Below, one piece after another: positions 9,646 through 34,005 of a stretch of DNA of 64,000 nt. The notes under the pieces are model-generated. The model was not told where the DNA came from, searched no databases, and was given only the letters and a program-made list of their open reading frames with translations. Numbering within the stretch: the first letter of the stretch is position 1; the number at the start of each line of letters is the position of its first letter. The translations under genes and the position numbers were made by a program. This DNA comes from Silvania confinis (GTDB lineage: Bacteria; Pseudomonadota; Gammaproteobacteria; Enterobacterales; Enterobacteriaceae), in the NCBI RefSeq assembly GCF_025564085.1, contig NZ_JAMGZJ010000067.1, positions 1-64,000 of the forward strand, written 5' to 3'.

Positions 9646-9858
9646 GATACCTGAAGTAAGAAGGCCAGTGGTAAGAAAGCAATTTGCTTGCTTGCCACTG
9701 GCCTCCCAGTTACCCCGTTTTGCATGTTTTGTTTTTCGCAGATAACTCCCTTTTCCTTTCTTATTCTTCTCAATCCGTTGCCTGAATAACGGATCATGCA
9801 GAAGTGCTTCAATTGCATTATCGTTGATCTGCCCTTTCGTATGCTGATAGCGGCTCAT
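9613..9858 (-). CDS. arfA: Alternative ribosome-rescue factor ArfA
   Basis: 81 residues from the ATG at 9856-9858 ([10 protein letters not shown], as in E. coli ArfA, 72 residues). ArfA frees ribosomes stalled on non-stop mRNA by recruiting RF2, as a backup for tmRNA. The basic [12 protein letters not shown] core and the GNWEASGK segment are conserved. The C-terminal third is hydrophobic and variable, as expected for the part that is normally not made. A strong stem-loop lies inside the gene (9663-9703). The upstream in-frame extension to 10008 overlaps zntR and is not coding. Former name yhdL. Confidence 0.93.
   Translation of the reverse strand: MSRYQHTKGQINDNAIEALLHDPLFRQRIEKNKKGKGSYLRKTKHAKRGNWEASGKQANCFLTTGLLTSGILKGTVILNLQ
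9663..9703 (-). promoter_or_regulatory. Intragenic stem-loop of arfA (RNase III / termination site)
   Basis: A 41-base inverted repeat has outer arms GGCCAGTGG (9663-9671) and CCACTGGCC (9695-9703), plus an inner paired segment AAGCAA/TTGCTT. In the arfA message it falls at about codons 52-65. In E. coli the equivalent hairpin causes cleavage by RNase III or termination, giving a non-stop arfA mRNA whose product is degraded via tmRNA tagging. ArfA therefore accumulates only when tmRNA fails. Confidence 0.85.
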
Positions 9859-9913
9859 AATTTCTCCTGTGTGTAAAAAGTCAACGCGAGTGTAGAAGCT
9901 GTCATGAGTAAAA

Positions 9914-10339
9914 TCAACAACCGCGAGATTCCCCATTAGCCCCTTGTTCGAGAGTTTCAAGAATAGAACAGTAAACGCTGCTGTGAGAAGTGCCACAGCA
10001 GGCATCATTTAAGCGTTGCAGAGACAAGCGCATCGTTTGTAACTCTTCAATACGCGCTTCAACCTCACTGAGTCTAGCCTGAACAATGCTTTTAGACTCC
10101 TGGCAGGTATGGTGTTCCGGATCGATTCGGATCGACAGCAGTTCACGGATCGATTCGAGCGTAAATCCGAGCTGCCGGGCATGGCGGATAAACTTCAGTC
10201 GCTGAAGATCTTTATCGGTATATAACCTAAAGCCGCCTTCGGTGCGTACTTCATGCTCCATCATCTGCTGTTTTTCGTAATAGCGGATAGTGTCAGGGGT
10301 GACGTCCGCTAGCTTTGCGATCTCACCAATCCGAAACAT
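9914..10339 (-). CDS. zntR: Zinc-responsive MerR-family activator ZntR
   Basis: 141 residues, the E. coli length. It activates the zinc exporter gene zntA by underwinding a long-spacer promoter when Zn(II) is bound. The MerR helix-turn-helix is at the N-terminus ([20 protein letters not shown]), followed by a dimerisation helix. The zinc-binding set C79, C114, C115, H119 and C124 is complete, in the [11 protein letters not shown] loop. It starts 2 bp after the yhdN stop, so the two are cotranscribed. zntA is not in the window. Confidence 0.97.
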   Translation of the reverse strand: MFRIGEIAKLADVTPDTIRYYEKQQMMEHEVRTEGGFRLYTDKDLQRLKFIRHARQLGFTLESIRELLSIRIDPEHHTCQESKSIVQARLSEVEARIEELQTMRLSLQRLNDACCGTSHSSVYCSILETLEQGANGESRGC

Positions 10340-10341
10340 AC

Positions 10342-10710
10342 CTATTCCTCGTTGAGTTTTTGTAAAAGCCTGCCGGAATAATCTCCTTGCAGGAAATCAG
10401 TACTCATGCCCGCCTGTCGAAGTTTCAGTTCAAGCAGGACGAGACGACGACTATACCCCGTATAGTCCGCAGATTCTCTTCTGACCGTACTTAACAGCCG
10501 GGCGAGTTCAATGGCTTCTTTACGCTGCTCAAGTTCAGGCGGCAAATAACCTGCATTTTTCAGCACGCGGTAACTGGCACGCAGATCGGCGGGAACATGC
10601 GAATCATCGTCAAGCATCAACGGCTCGCCGCTGCCTTGCAAATTATCGAATTCACCTTTGCGTTGAGCATCAAGAATATACCGTTCTGCCCACAGGTCGA
10701 GTAACCACAT
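10342..10710 (-). CDS. yhdN: YhdN, conserved DnaJ-like family protein (DUF1992)
   Basis: 122 residues from the ATG at 10708-10710, matching the E. coli length, with a GGAAG site upstream. An alternative ATG 18 bp upstream adds MLRKFA. It is a soluble, helical DUF1992 protein with the conserved GEFDNLQGSGEPLMLDD segment near residues 19-35 and no known function. It lies between the rplQ terminator and zntR. Confidence 0.9.
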   Translation of the reverse strand: MWLLDLWAERYILDAQRKGEFDNLQGSGEPLMLDDDSHVPADLRASYRVLKNAGYLPPELEQRKEAIELARLLSTVRRESADYTGYSRRLVLLELKLRQAGMSTDFLQGDYSGRLLQKLNEE

Positions 10711-10770
10711 AGCAAACTTCCGCAGCAAACGAATGACAGGATTATTGTAGGTAAGATGGGGAGATGATGA

Positions 10771-10800
10771 AAATAAAAAAACCCGCCGAAGCGGGTTTCT
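10771..10800 (-). terminator. Intrinsic terminator of the alpha operon (after rplQ)
   Basis: On the minus strand, AAACCCGC-TTCG-GCGGGTTT is followed by a T-rich tail (TTTTTTTATTTT), starting 16 bp after the rplQ stop. It is a classic tetraloop terminator. Confidence 0.9.
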
Positions 10801-10815
10801 TCATGTTACTGCAGA

Positions 10816-11226
<411 letters not shown>

Positions 11227-11242
11227 TTAACCTGTGATCCGG

Positions 11243-12232
11243 TTACTCGTCAGCAATGCTTGCTGGTGGCCAGTTTTCCAGGCGCATGCCCAGAGACAAA
11301 CCACGCGAAGCCAGCACGTCTTTAATCTCGGTAAGAGATTTTTTACCCAGGTTAGGCGTCTTAAGAAGCTCAACCTCGGTACGCTGTACCAGATCACCGA
11401 TATAGTGGATAGCTTCTGCCTTAAGGCAGTTAGCAGAGCGGACAGTCAATTCCAGATCGTCAACAGGGCGCAGCAGGATCGGATCGAATTCTGGTTTCTC
11501 TTCTTTGACTTCCGGCTGACGTACATCACGTAAGTCAACGAAAGCTTCCAGTTGTTCTGCCAGGATGGTTGCCGCACGACGAATCGCCTCTTCAGGATCG
11601 ATTGTGCCGTTGGTTTCCATTTCGATGACCAGCTTGTCCAGGTCGGTACGCTGTTCTACACGCGCTGCTTCAACATTGTAGGCAATACGCTCTACAGGGC
11701 TATAGCAGGCGTCGACCAACAGACGGCCGATTGGGCGCTCATCTTCTTCCGAATGAATTCGGGCAGAAGCCGGCACATAACCGCGACCGCGCTGAACTTT
11801 GATACGCATGCTAATAGCTGCGTTCTCATCAGTCAGGTGGCAGATCACGTGCTGCGGCTTGACGATTTCGACATCACCGTCGTGGGTAATGTCGGCTGCA
11901 GTCACAGGGCCAATGCCAGATTTATTCAGAGTAAGAATAACTTCATCTTTCCCCTGAACTCTCACCGCCAGCCCTTTCAGGTTGAGCAGGATTTCCAGGA
12001 TATCTTCCTGAACGCCTTCTTTGGTGCTGTACTCATGAAGTACACCATCAATCTCAACCTCGGTCACCGCACAACCCGGCATCGATGAGAGCAGAATACG
12101 GCGCAGTGCGTTACCCAGAGTATGGCCAAAGCCACGCTCTAAAGGCTCAAGGGTCACCTTGGCGTGCGTCGAACTCACTTGCTCGATATCTACCAGGCGC
12201 GGTTTTAGAAACTCTGTCACAGAACCCTGCAT
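11243..12232 (-). CDS. rpoA: RNA polymerase alpha subunit
   Basis: 329 residues, identical in length to E. coli. The N-terminal domain (about 1-235) dimerises and nucleates core assembly. The C-terminal domain (about 250-329) contacts UP elements, CRP and Fis, and contains the RSANCLKAE helix with R265 and the NLGKKSL helix-hairpin-helix. It lies between rpsD and rplQ and is partly controlled by S4 through the alpha operon leader. The rrn UP element and nirB/crp regulation elsewhere in this window act through this subunit. Confidence 0.99.
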
Positions 12233-12257
12233 TGTGTCCTCTCTTTGGTACTAAGCT

Positions 12258-12881
<624 letters not shown>

Positions 12882-12912
12882 CTATCTCCAACAATCCTAG
12901 AAAACGTAGGCG

Positions 12913-13305
<393 letters not shown>

Positions 13306-13318
13306 TCAATCACCCCGA

Positions 13319-13760
<442 letters not shown>

Positions 13761-13767
13761 AAGATTG

Positions 13768-13786
13768 GCTGGCTAATCTAGCCAGC
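13768..13786 (-). terminator. Stem-loop between rpmJ and the alpha operon
   Basis: The 8 bp stem GCTGGCTA / TAGCCAGC has a 3-base loop. On the minus strand it is followed by CAATCTTTTGTA, a short T-rich tract. It may partly end spc operon transcription before the alpha operon leader. The T-tract is weak, so read-through is likely. Confidence 0.5.
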
Positions 13787-13821
13787 TCAACCCAACTTTG
13801 CAAGAAAAATATGCGAAATAA

Positions 13822-15301
<1,480 letters not shown>

Positions 15302-15308
15302 CTGCTAC

Positions 15309-16442
<1,134 letters not shown>

Positions 16443-16447
16443 CTACC

Positions 16448-17755
<1,308 letters not shown>

Positions 17756-17779
17756 TTACTCCCGTGATTCAATTGGTAA

Positions 17780-18085
<306 letters not shown>

Positions 18086-18099
18086 TCAGTAACCCTACC

Positions 18100-19362
<1,263 letters not shown>

Positions 19363-19430
19363 CTAATGTCAACTACTACCTGAGACTCCAAAATCAGAGC
19401 CGTTAAAAAGCCCCATATCGAGGGCGCGGC

Positions 19431-19459
19431 ATTATAACACCGCTTCTACAATATGGGTA
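19431..19459 (-). promoter_or_regulatory. spc operon promoter
   Basis: Minus strand: -10 TATAAT (19431-19436) preceded by TG at the extended -10 position (TGTTATAAT). The -35 region near 19454-19459 is weak. It is in the 165 bp gap between rpsQ and rplN, directly after the S10 operon hairpin, as in E. coli. A CG-rich start region follows (GCCGCGCCC). Confidence 0.8.
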
Positions 19460-19460
19460 G

Positions 19461-19491
19461 AAAAAATAAACGGCTCATTGCTGAGCCGTTT
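19461..19491 (-). terminator. Terminator at the end of the S10 operon
   Basis: The 9 bp stem AAACGGCTC / GAGCCGTTT has a 6-base loop and is followed on the minus strand by ATTTTTTC, 25 bp after the rpsQ stop. It separates the S10 and spc operons, and the spc promoter follows at once. Confidence 0.85.
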
Positions 19492-19515
19492 ATTCGTATT
19501 GAGAAGGCTACTCTA

Positions 19516-21443
<1,928 letters not shown>

Positions 21444-21448
21444 CTACC

Positions 21449-21730
<282 letters not shown>

Positions 21731-21743
21731 TTATCCTCTAAAA

Positions 21744-24139
<2,396 letters not shown>

Positions 24140-24159
24140 TCAATCGCTCGATGACCTGA

Positions 24160-24492
<333 letters not shown>

Positions 24493-24560
24493 TTATAAAC
24501 GAAAATGATCACTACTCGTACCCATTACGATTGATGGGAGAGTGTAACCGTTCTTACGTA

Positions 24561-24607
24561 GTCCCCCAATTGGGGACATTGTTTGGCAACGGAAAATGAT
24601 TGTTGCC
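24561..24607 (-). promoter_or_regulatory. S10 leader hairpins, L4 attenuation target
   Basis: Two hairpins lie in the leader on the minus strand. GGCAAC (24585-24590) pairs with GTTGCC (24602-24607), and the palindrome GTCCCCCAATTGGGGAC spans 24561-24577. They correspond in order and sequence to E. coli HD and HE, where NusA and L4 stimulate premature termination. The flanking leader continues to rpsJ. Confidence 0.85.
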
Positions 24608-24650
24608 AGGGTTCATATCGAACCAGCCGTCAATTACGACAAGCCCGCGC

Positions 24651-24678
24651 ATTATACGTAAATCTGACCAGGACGCAA
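24651..24678 (-). promoter_or_regulatory. S10 operon promoter
   Basis: Minus strand: -35 TTGCGT (24673-24678), 16 bp spacer, perfect -10 TATAAT (24651-24656), then GCGCGGGC, a GC-rich discriminator. The region matches the E. coli S10 promoter as I remember it. The rest of the gap up to hopD (24679-24859) shows no further gene. Confidence 0.88.
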
Positions 24679-24859
24679 GCCCAGTTTATAAATTAGACGG
24701 AATGGGTCAACTTTGCGGGGTACCTCCTAAACATTTTGTCGTTTTACAGTGGCGAAGTTAAAGTCTGGAAGACACCAGGCAGGGTTCTTTTTTGCTGTTT
24801 GGCAGGCGAGCAGATTTCAGAAGAGTATGCCTTCACACATTTTATTGAGGCTTACCACT

Positions 24860-25333
24860 ATGCTCACCACCCTCCCCTTTCTGATCGTATATCTGGGATT
24901 GTCATACCTGTTGGTTCGTGAGGATATCCAATCAGGTCTTCTCCCAAACAAGTATCTATGCCCACTTTTATGGTCTGGTCTGCTTTTTCATCTGTGTATT
25001 AACCCTGACTTTCTGGCGAGCGCCGTCGTGGGCGCGATGGCCGGATATGCTGGCTTTGCGCTTATTTATTGGGGTTACAAGCTGGTACGCAAACAAGAAG
25101 GAATGGGGTATGGCGATGTGAAATATCTTGGTGCATTAGGTGCATGGCATGGCTGGTGCATATTACCGGCGCTGGCGTTAACAGCATCACTGCTGGCGTC
25201 CATCTATCTTTTGTCACGACTGCTGTGCAAATCCGGAGTGCAGACAATAAAAAAACCGCTACCCTTTGGACCTTACCTGGCGGCAGCGGCTTTAATTACG
25301 GGTTGGCAAAGCCTGATTAGCTTTCCACTTTAA
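24860..25333 (+). CDS. hopD: Stand-alone prepilin peptidase (leader peptidase HopD type, A24 family)
   Basis: 157 residues from the ATG at 24860, with GAGG 10 bp upstream. It contains only the catalytic half of a type IV prepilin peptidase. The two membrane-embedded aspartates are present: D in [11 protein letters not shown] (about residues 19-29) and D in the GYGD motif ([16 protein letters not shown]). About five hydrophobic segments are seen. The N-terminal methyltransferase domain with its CxxC pairs is missing. Salmonella HopD has the same short form. Its substrates here are unknown. The 3' end overlaps bfr by 17 bp on the opposite strand. Confidence 0.85.
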   Translation: MLTTLPFLIVYLGLSYLLVREDIQSGLLPNKYLCPLLWSGLLFHLCINPDFLASAVVGAMAGYAGFALIYWGYKLVRKQEGMGYGDVKYLGALGAWHGWCILPALALTASLLASIYLLSRLLCKSGVQTIKKPLPFGPYLAAAALITGWQSLISFPL

Positions 25334-25793
25334 TTTGCGACTGGAGGTAATTCTGTAAACCGATTTTACCGATCAGATCCAGTTCTGTTTCCAGCCAGTC
25401 GATATGCCCTTCTTCATCCGCCAGAATCTGGATCATCATATCGCGGCTGACGTAATCATGAACGCTGTCCGCGTAAGCGATAGCTTCACGCAGATCTTTT
25501 GCGCCATCAAGTTCTAACGCTAGATCGGAGCGCAGCATTTCTTCAACGTCTTCACCGATGCCCAACTTGCCGAGATCCTGCAGGTTGGGGAGACCCTCAA
25601 GAAATAAAATACGCTCGATGTATTTATCGGCATGTTTCATCTCGTCGATGGATTCATGATACTCAACGTCATTGAGGCGAGTAAGGCCCCAGTTTTTGAA
25701 CATTCTCGCATGGAGAAAGTATTGATTGATTGCGACAAGCTCATTTCCCAATAATTTATTGAGATAACTTATGATTTTAATATCACCTTTCAT
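25317..25793 (-). CDS. bfr: Bacterioferritin
   Basis: 158 residues from the ATG at 25791-25793, the E. coli length. It is a 24-subunit iron-storage shell with haem. The ferroxidase ligands E18, E51, H54, E94, E127 and H130 and the haem ligand M52 are all present. The upstream frame extension (8 residues) includes the ribosome-binding region and is not coding. It follows bfd, 70 bp downstream of it, its release partner. Confidence 0.98.
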   Translation of the reverse strand: MKGDIKIISYLNKLLGNELVAINQYFLHARMFKNWGLTRLNDVEYHESIDEMKHADKYIERILFLEGLPNLQDLGKLGIGEDVEEMLRSDLALELDGAKDLREAIAYADSVHDYVSRDMMIQILADEEGHIDWLETELDLIGKIGLQNYLQSQIKVES

Positions 25794-25863
25794 TATAGTC
25801 CCTCCGCTTCCACTCATTGAAGCGTAGATGGGGCTACAGGGATGTCAAAAAAAAGAATGAGCC

Positions 25864-26058
25864 TCAGGCAATCTCTTTGAATTCCGGGATCTGCATCAAT
25901 TCGTCCTGCATGATTTCACGGGCAGCGCGAACGCATTTACCACATTGATTTCCCACTGGAACAAACTTACGCAACTGCTGGAAAGATTGAGGTTGAAACT
26001 GGCGAACGGCCTGACGTATTTTTTTGTCACTCACACCATTGCATAAACAGACGTACAT
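25864..26058 (-). CDS. bfd: Bacterioferritin-associated ferredoxin
   Basis: 64 residues from the ATG at 26056-26058, the E. coli length. It carries a [2Fe-2S] cluster on C4, C6, C39 and C42 (CLC and CGKC) and passes electrons to bacterioferritin haem to release stored iron. A candidate Fur site lies about 35 bp upstream. Confidence 0.96.
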   Translation of the reverse strand: MYVCLCNGVSDKKIRQAVRQFQPQSFQQLRKFVPVGNQCGKCVRAAREIMQDELMQIPEFKEIA

Positions 26059-26092
26059 AACCACTCCCGTTCAAAATATGCGCAAAGTGTAA

Positions 26093-26112
26093 GTGAGAAT
26101 AATTATGATTAC
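26093..26112 (-). promoter_or_regulatory. Candidate Fur box upstream of bfd
   Basis: The AT-rich sequence TGAGAATAATTATGATTAC resembles the GATAAT-hexamer array of Fur boxes. bfd is Fur-repressed in E. coli, which fits. The match is partial, so this is a moderate call. Confidence 0.5.
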
Positions 26113-26190
26113 AATAGCACAAGCGCGCAGATACGGGGCGGGAACGCACAAAAAATGCGAATAATTGTGACAGGGGTAAAAGCCGGAAAG

Positions 26191-26217
26191 CAAAAAGGGC
26201 GCCGAAGCGCCCTTTTA
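26191..26217 (-). terminator. Terminator of the str operon (after tufA)
   Basis: Minus strand: AAAAGGGCGC-TTCG-GCGCCCTTTTTG, a perfect GC-rich stem with a TTCG tetraloop and T-tail, 18 bp after the tufA stop. Confidence 0.92.
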
Positions 26218-26234
26218 AATTCGGAGCAAATAAA

Positions 26235-27461
<1,227 letters not shown>

Positions 27462-27486
27462 GGGACTTAGATTTTAACCCTGCGGC

Positions 27487-29628
<2,142 letters not shown>

Positions 29629-29696
29629 TCAGATTAAGTAACCCAGACGGGCAACTTCGTTGAAGCGCCCGTCTGTTGACTACAACTCCGAAGGGA

Positions 29697-30182
<486 letters not shown>

Positions 30183-30263
30183 TTAATTCAGGATTGTCCA
30201 AAACTCAAAGAGTTTAGTGTGACATTTAGATAAATCAGTTTGGCCTTACTTAACGGAGAACCA

Positions 30264-30742
<479 letters not shown>

Positions 30743-30763
30743 GAAATATACAGCGATCTCCGA

Positions 30764-31051
30764 TCACCAGTTCATTTGACCGGTGTGTTGCACGGCAAGA
30801 TTGACGAAGTCAGTATAGCTAACTACGTTAATTTTGGCTGAAATTTGACCAGCCAGGCCGCGGGCATCAATATCGTCTTTTAGCGCACAGACAGTTATGG
30901 GGGCATTACTGAGAATATCAACAAAGCGGGTGCCGTCTATCGCAGCGATGACGCCATCCTGAACGAGCAGCAACGCGTCGCCCTCACGCAGCATTCTCAT
31001 CATACTGTCGATGTCGCAATGCCAGGGTGAATGGCTCAGGGTGTGGAGCAT
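30764..31051 (-). CDS. tusB: Sulfur-relay protein TusB
   Basis: 95 residues, the E. coli length. It is a DsrH-like subunit of the TusBCD heterohexamer that passes sulfur from TusA to TusE for 2-thiouridine (s2U34) of tRNA. It lacks the catalytic cysteine of TusD, as usual. It is the last gene of yheO-tusDCB, 7 bp after tusC. Confidence 0.95.
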   Translation of the reverse strand: MLHTLSHSPWHCDIDSMMRMLREGDALLLVQDGVIAAIDGTRFVDILSNAPITVCALKDDIDARGLAGQISAKINVVSYTDFVNLAVQHTGQMNW

Positions 31052-31058
31052 GACCGCC

Positions 31059-31418
31059 TCAGAATGTCAGAATGGTGTCGAAATGGGAGAGATGCTCACG
31101 CAGTGTATTGGGGGCAACCACGGTGGCGTCCAGAATAAAGGGTGTGTTCTCATTCAAACCGCGCGCCTGCAGTGAAGCCGCACAGACGTAAAATGTCTCG
31201 ATGTCATACAGTGGCAGGACTTTAAAGGTTGAGATGTAGTCTCTCGCCAGCACTGCCTGCGGCTGTTGTCCGACCAGTAGCTGGAATACACCGTCTCCGG
31301 TAAAGAAGACGCCGATCTCCTCCGACAGAGCGGATGTCGCCAGCAGCGCATCCAACCCTTCCCTGCCGGCTGAACTGCCGTGCGGGGCGGAAGTAAACAC
31401 AAAAGCAACGCGGTTCAT
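31059..31418 (-). CDS. tusC: Sulfur-relay protein TusC
   Basis: 119 residues, the E. coli length. It is the DsrF-like subunit of TusBCD. The N-terminal [18 protein letters not shown] loop is the family mark. Its start overlaps the tusD stop by one base, consistent with equimolar subunits. Confidence 0.95.
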   Translation of the reverse strand: MNRVAFVFTSAPHGSSAGREGLDALLATSALSEEIGVFFTGDGVFQLLVGQQPQAVLARDYISTFKVLPLYDIETFYVCAASLQARGLNENTPFILDATVVAPNTLREHLSHFDTILTF

Positions 31419-31804
31419 CAGAATTGCACCATTCGATCGCAGGTCAATGCGGCTTGCGCCAGTGCACCGAGCCCACTAAGCGAAAACCCGTCATTGAGAT
31501 TGGCCGCGGGTAAACCCAGACGTTTCGCTTCGCCCTCATCGTTCACGCCGCGTCGCAGTGCCGCCGCCACGCAGATATGCAGTGCAACGTCGTGCTCCTG
31601 GTGCAACGCTTGCCATGCCCGCACCAGATCGAACTCGTCCGAGGCCGGCGATGTCAGTTGGTTGGCGTTATACACGCCTTCCCGATAAAAGAAAACGCTA
31701 ACCAGCTCATGCCCGGCTGCCAGTAGCGCGCGTGCAAACTGCAGCGCGCTACTGGCCTGCTGCGTACCGTAAGCTGGACCGGTAACCATCAACGCAAAAC
31801 GCAT
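31418..31804 (-). CDS. tusD: Sulfurtransferase TusD
   Basis: 128 residues, the E. coli length. It is the DsrE-like subunit carrying the persulfide, with catalytic C78 in [12 protein letters not shown]. It overlaps the yheO stop by one base. mnmA and tusE, which complete s2U synthesis, are not in this window. Confidence 0.96.
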   Translation of the reverse strand: MRFALMVTGPAYGTQQASSALQFARALLAAGHELVSVFFYREGVYNANQLTSPASDEFDLVRAWQALHQEHDVALHICVAAALRRGVNDEGEAKRLGLPAANLNDGFSLSGLGALAQAALTCDRMVQF

Positions 31805-32526
31805 TACTTTTCCTGCACCAGGAAGTCACCGCTTTTGAACTGACGGATGTAGAGATAGACCGTGTGTTTCGAGATATTCAGCCGGTCAGCAACCTGGTTA
31901 ATCGCATCTTTGATATCGAAAATGCCTTTCTCGTAAAGGTTAAGCACAATCTGACGATTCTTAGCGTTGTTAGAGACATTGCGATCGGCATTAACCTCTT
32001 CAATGGTGAATTCCAGCGTCTGGGTGACCAGGTCTTCAACAGAGGAGGCGAAGTTGACAGAAGAACCCACGTCCGGCGTTTCTGGCGGGATAAAGGTGTT
32101 CATGATCTGCGAGAACGGCACATCAAGGTTCATGTTGATGCACAGCAAACCAATCACACGATGATCGCGATTACGGATCGCAATCGTCACCGATTTCATG
32201 AGGACGCCGCTTTTTGCGCGAGTGAAATAACATTTGGAGACGCTGCTGTCCGCGCCGGTCATGTCGTGGAGCATACGCAGTGCAAGGTCGGTGATTGGCG
32301 AACCAATTTTACGGCCGGTATGCTCACCATTGGCAATGCGGATGGCAGAACATTTCAGATCTTGCAGGGAGTGCAGAACGATTTCACAGTGGGACCCGAT
32401 GAGCATCGCTAACCCGTCCACCACCGCTTCGTAGGATTTCAGAATATCGAAATCGGTCTGATCGAAAGGACGTTGATCCAGCAAATCGAGTTCACTGGTT
32501 TCATTGGTTAAAAGCGACCTGGTCAT
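31804..32526 (-). CDS. yheO: YheO, putative PAS-HTH transcriptional regulator
   Basis: 240 residues, the E. coli length. An N-terminal YheO-like PAS domain (about 25-140) is joined to a C-terminal DNA-binding helix-turn-helix ([20 protein letters not shown], about 205-225). Its target and ligand are not known to me. It heads the yheO-tusDCB set with one-base overlaps. A control role over sulfur relay is inference only. Confidence 0.9.
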   Translation of the reverse strand: MTRSLLTNETSELDLLDQRPFDQTDFDILKSYEAVVDGLAMLIGSHCEIVLHSLQDLKCSAIRIANGEHTGRKIGSPITDLALRMLHDMTGADSSVSKCYFTRAKSGVLMKSVTIAIRNRDHRVIGLLCINMNLDVPFSQIMNTFIPPETPDVGSSVNFASSVEDLVTQTLEFTIEEVNADRNVSNNAKNRQIVLNLYEKGIFDIKDAINQVADRLNISKHTVYLYIRQFKSGDFLVQEK

Positions 32527-32651
32527 GAAAAAAACACTCCTTTTCAGGAGCCTGTCGGTATGTTTTCAGGGCAGGCTCATTATTTACACGGGCAACTAAA
32601 TTAATACAGCGTAGGTAGCGCTTCCAGTGTTAATTATACCTGCACCACAAT

Positions 32652-32684
32652 AAAAAAACCGCCGCCTCAAAGGCGGCGGTTTTC
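32652..32684 (-). terminator. Terminator of fkpA
   Basis: Minus strand: AACCGCCGCCT / AGGCGGCGGTT, an 11 bp stem with a 3-base loop, then TTTTTATTG, directly after the fkpA stop. Confidence 0.92.
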
Positions 32685-32690
32685 AGCGGT

Positions 32691-33503
32691 TTACTTCTTG
32701 GTGGCTTCAGCCGCCGGAGCAGCGTCCGGCTTAGCATCTGCTTTTGGTGCTGGCTTAATGTCCAGCAGCTCTACATCAAACACCAGCGTGGAGTTAGCCG
32801 GGATGCCCGGAACGCCTGTTTTTCCGTACGCCAGGGCCGGTGGGATTACCAGCTTGATTTTGCCGCCTTTCTTGATGTTTTTCAGGCCTTCAGTCCAGCC
32901 AGGGATAACACCGTCCAGACGGAAGGAGAGCGGTTCGCCACGGGTATATGAGTTATCGAACTCTTTACCGTCGGTCAGGGTGCCTTTGTAGTTAACGACA
33001 ACAGTATCGCTGTCTTTTGGCGCATCACCGGTACCTTCTTTCTCTACTTTGTAGAGCAGGCCGGTGGAAGAGGTTTTAACGCCTTTCTCTTTCGCGAACT
33101 CATCACGGTAGGTTTTACCCTTCGTTTCGCTTTCGGCTGCGTCTTTCTCCATTTTCTCCTGAGCGGCGCCTTTCACGCGGGCTTCAAAAGCTTGCAGAGT
33201 TTGTTCGATTTCCTGGTCGGAGAGTTTGCTCTTATCGGCAAAGGCATCCTGAACACCGGCGATCAGCTGAGTCTGATCCAGTTTGATGCCCAGTTTTTCC
33301 TGCTCTTTCAGAGAGTTTTCCATATAACGACCCAGAGATGCGCCCAGTGCGTAGGCTGATTTCTGATCGTCATTTTTGAACGCCGCTTTGCTGTCTGCGC
33401 TAGCAGCAGGCTTCGCAGCAGTATCAGCAGCGAAAGTCAGCGGCGCATTCAGTGCGACGGCCATCGTGGTCGCCAGCAGCGTTACTTTAAACAGTGATTT
33501 CAT
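32691..33503 (-). CDS. fkpA: Periplasmic FKBP-type peptidyl-prolyl isomerase and chaperone FkpA
   Basis: 270 residues. The signal peptide (MKSLFKVTLLATTMAVALNA...FAA, about 25 residues) exports it to the periplasm. An N-terminal helical dimerisation and chaperone domain (about 26-140) is followed by the FKBP domain (about 150-250: TVVVNYKGTLTDGKEFDNSY, VIPGWTEGL, IPPALAYG). A low-complexity alanine/lysine tail ends it. A sigma-E type promoter lies upstream. Confidence 0.98.
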   Translation of the reverse strand: MKSLFKVTLLATTMAVALNAPLTFAADTAAKPAASADSKAAFKNDDQKSAYALGASLGRYMENSLKEQEKLGIKLDQTQLIAGVQDAFADKSKLSDQEIEQTLQAFEARVKGAAQEKMEKDAAESETKGKTYRDEFAKEKGVKTSSTGLLYKVEKEGTGDAPKDSDTVVVNYKGTLTDGKEFDNSYTRGEPLSFRLDGVIPGWTEGLKNIKKGGKIKLVIPPALAYGKTGVPGIPANSTLVFDVELLDIKPAPKADAKPDAAPAAEATKK

Positions 33504-33615
33504 CCATTTCTCCAGGGCCGGGGACTCTCACCCCGTGATAAGCGTAAATGAGTTGCGTACTATAAAACGTTGTGGAACAAATCTACAGACAGACGCTCCC
33601 GATTCTCAACACATT

Positions 33616-33644
33616 TCAGACTATTTTTGTTTTAATTAGTTTCC
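33616..33644 (-). promoter_or_regulatory. Sigma-E promoter of fkpA
   Basis: Minus strand: -35 GGAAACT (33638-33644), 17 bp AT-rich spacer, -10 TCTGA (33616-33620). This agrees with the sigma-E consensus (GGAACTT / TCTGA) and with known extracytoplasmic-stress control of fkpA. Confidence 0.8.
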
Positions 33645-33739
33645 TGACAACAGGATGATTACTGCAGACAGGGATAATCTCGGGTACTATTCGCCGCCGC
33701 CAACCCCAGAAGGGGTGTAACAGATAAACGAGGTGAATC

Positions 33740-33958
33740 ATGCAAGATACAGAATTTGAAGCACGTCTGGCTGAACTTGAAAGCCGCCTGGCTTTTCAGG
33801 AGATCACCATCGATGAACTGAATCAAACCGTCACCGCCCACGAGCTGGAGATGGCGAAGCTGCGGGACCTGATGCGTCTGTTGACAGAAAAAGTGAAAGC
33901 GACGCAGTCATCGCACATTGCATCACAGTCAGAAGAGACCCCGCCGCCCCATTATTAA
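33740..33958 (+). CDS. slyX: SlyX, small coiled-coil protein
   Basis: 72 residues, the E. coli length. It is one long heptad-rich coiled coil (about 6-55), acidic with a proline-rich end (TPPPHY). Its function is unknown and the name is historical. A GAGG site precedes the start. It converges on slyD, with a shared bidirectional terminator. Confidence 0.94.
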   Translation: MQDTEFEARLAELESRLAFQEITIDELNQTVTAHELEMAKLRDLMRLLTEKVKATQSSHIASQSEETPPPHY

Positions 33959-33963
33959 GACGT

Positions 33964-33994
33964 AAAAAAAGCGGGATAATCCCGCTTTTTTTAT
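33964..33994. terminator. Bidirectional terminator between slyX and slyD
   Basis: The stem GCGGGA / TCCCGC (33971-33985) is flanked by seven A's on one side and eight T's on the other, so it serves both convergent genes. Confidence 0.93.
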
Positions 33995-34005
33995 ACCGGT
34001 CGGTA

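Noticed and set aside
24736..24921. A 61-codon plus-strand open frame upstream of hopD in another frame.
   Set aside because: It overlaps the hopD start in a different frame, has no family match, and no good ribosome-binding site.
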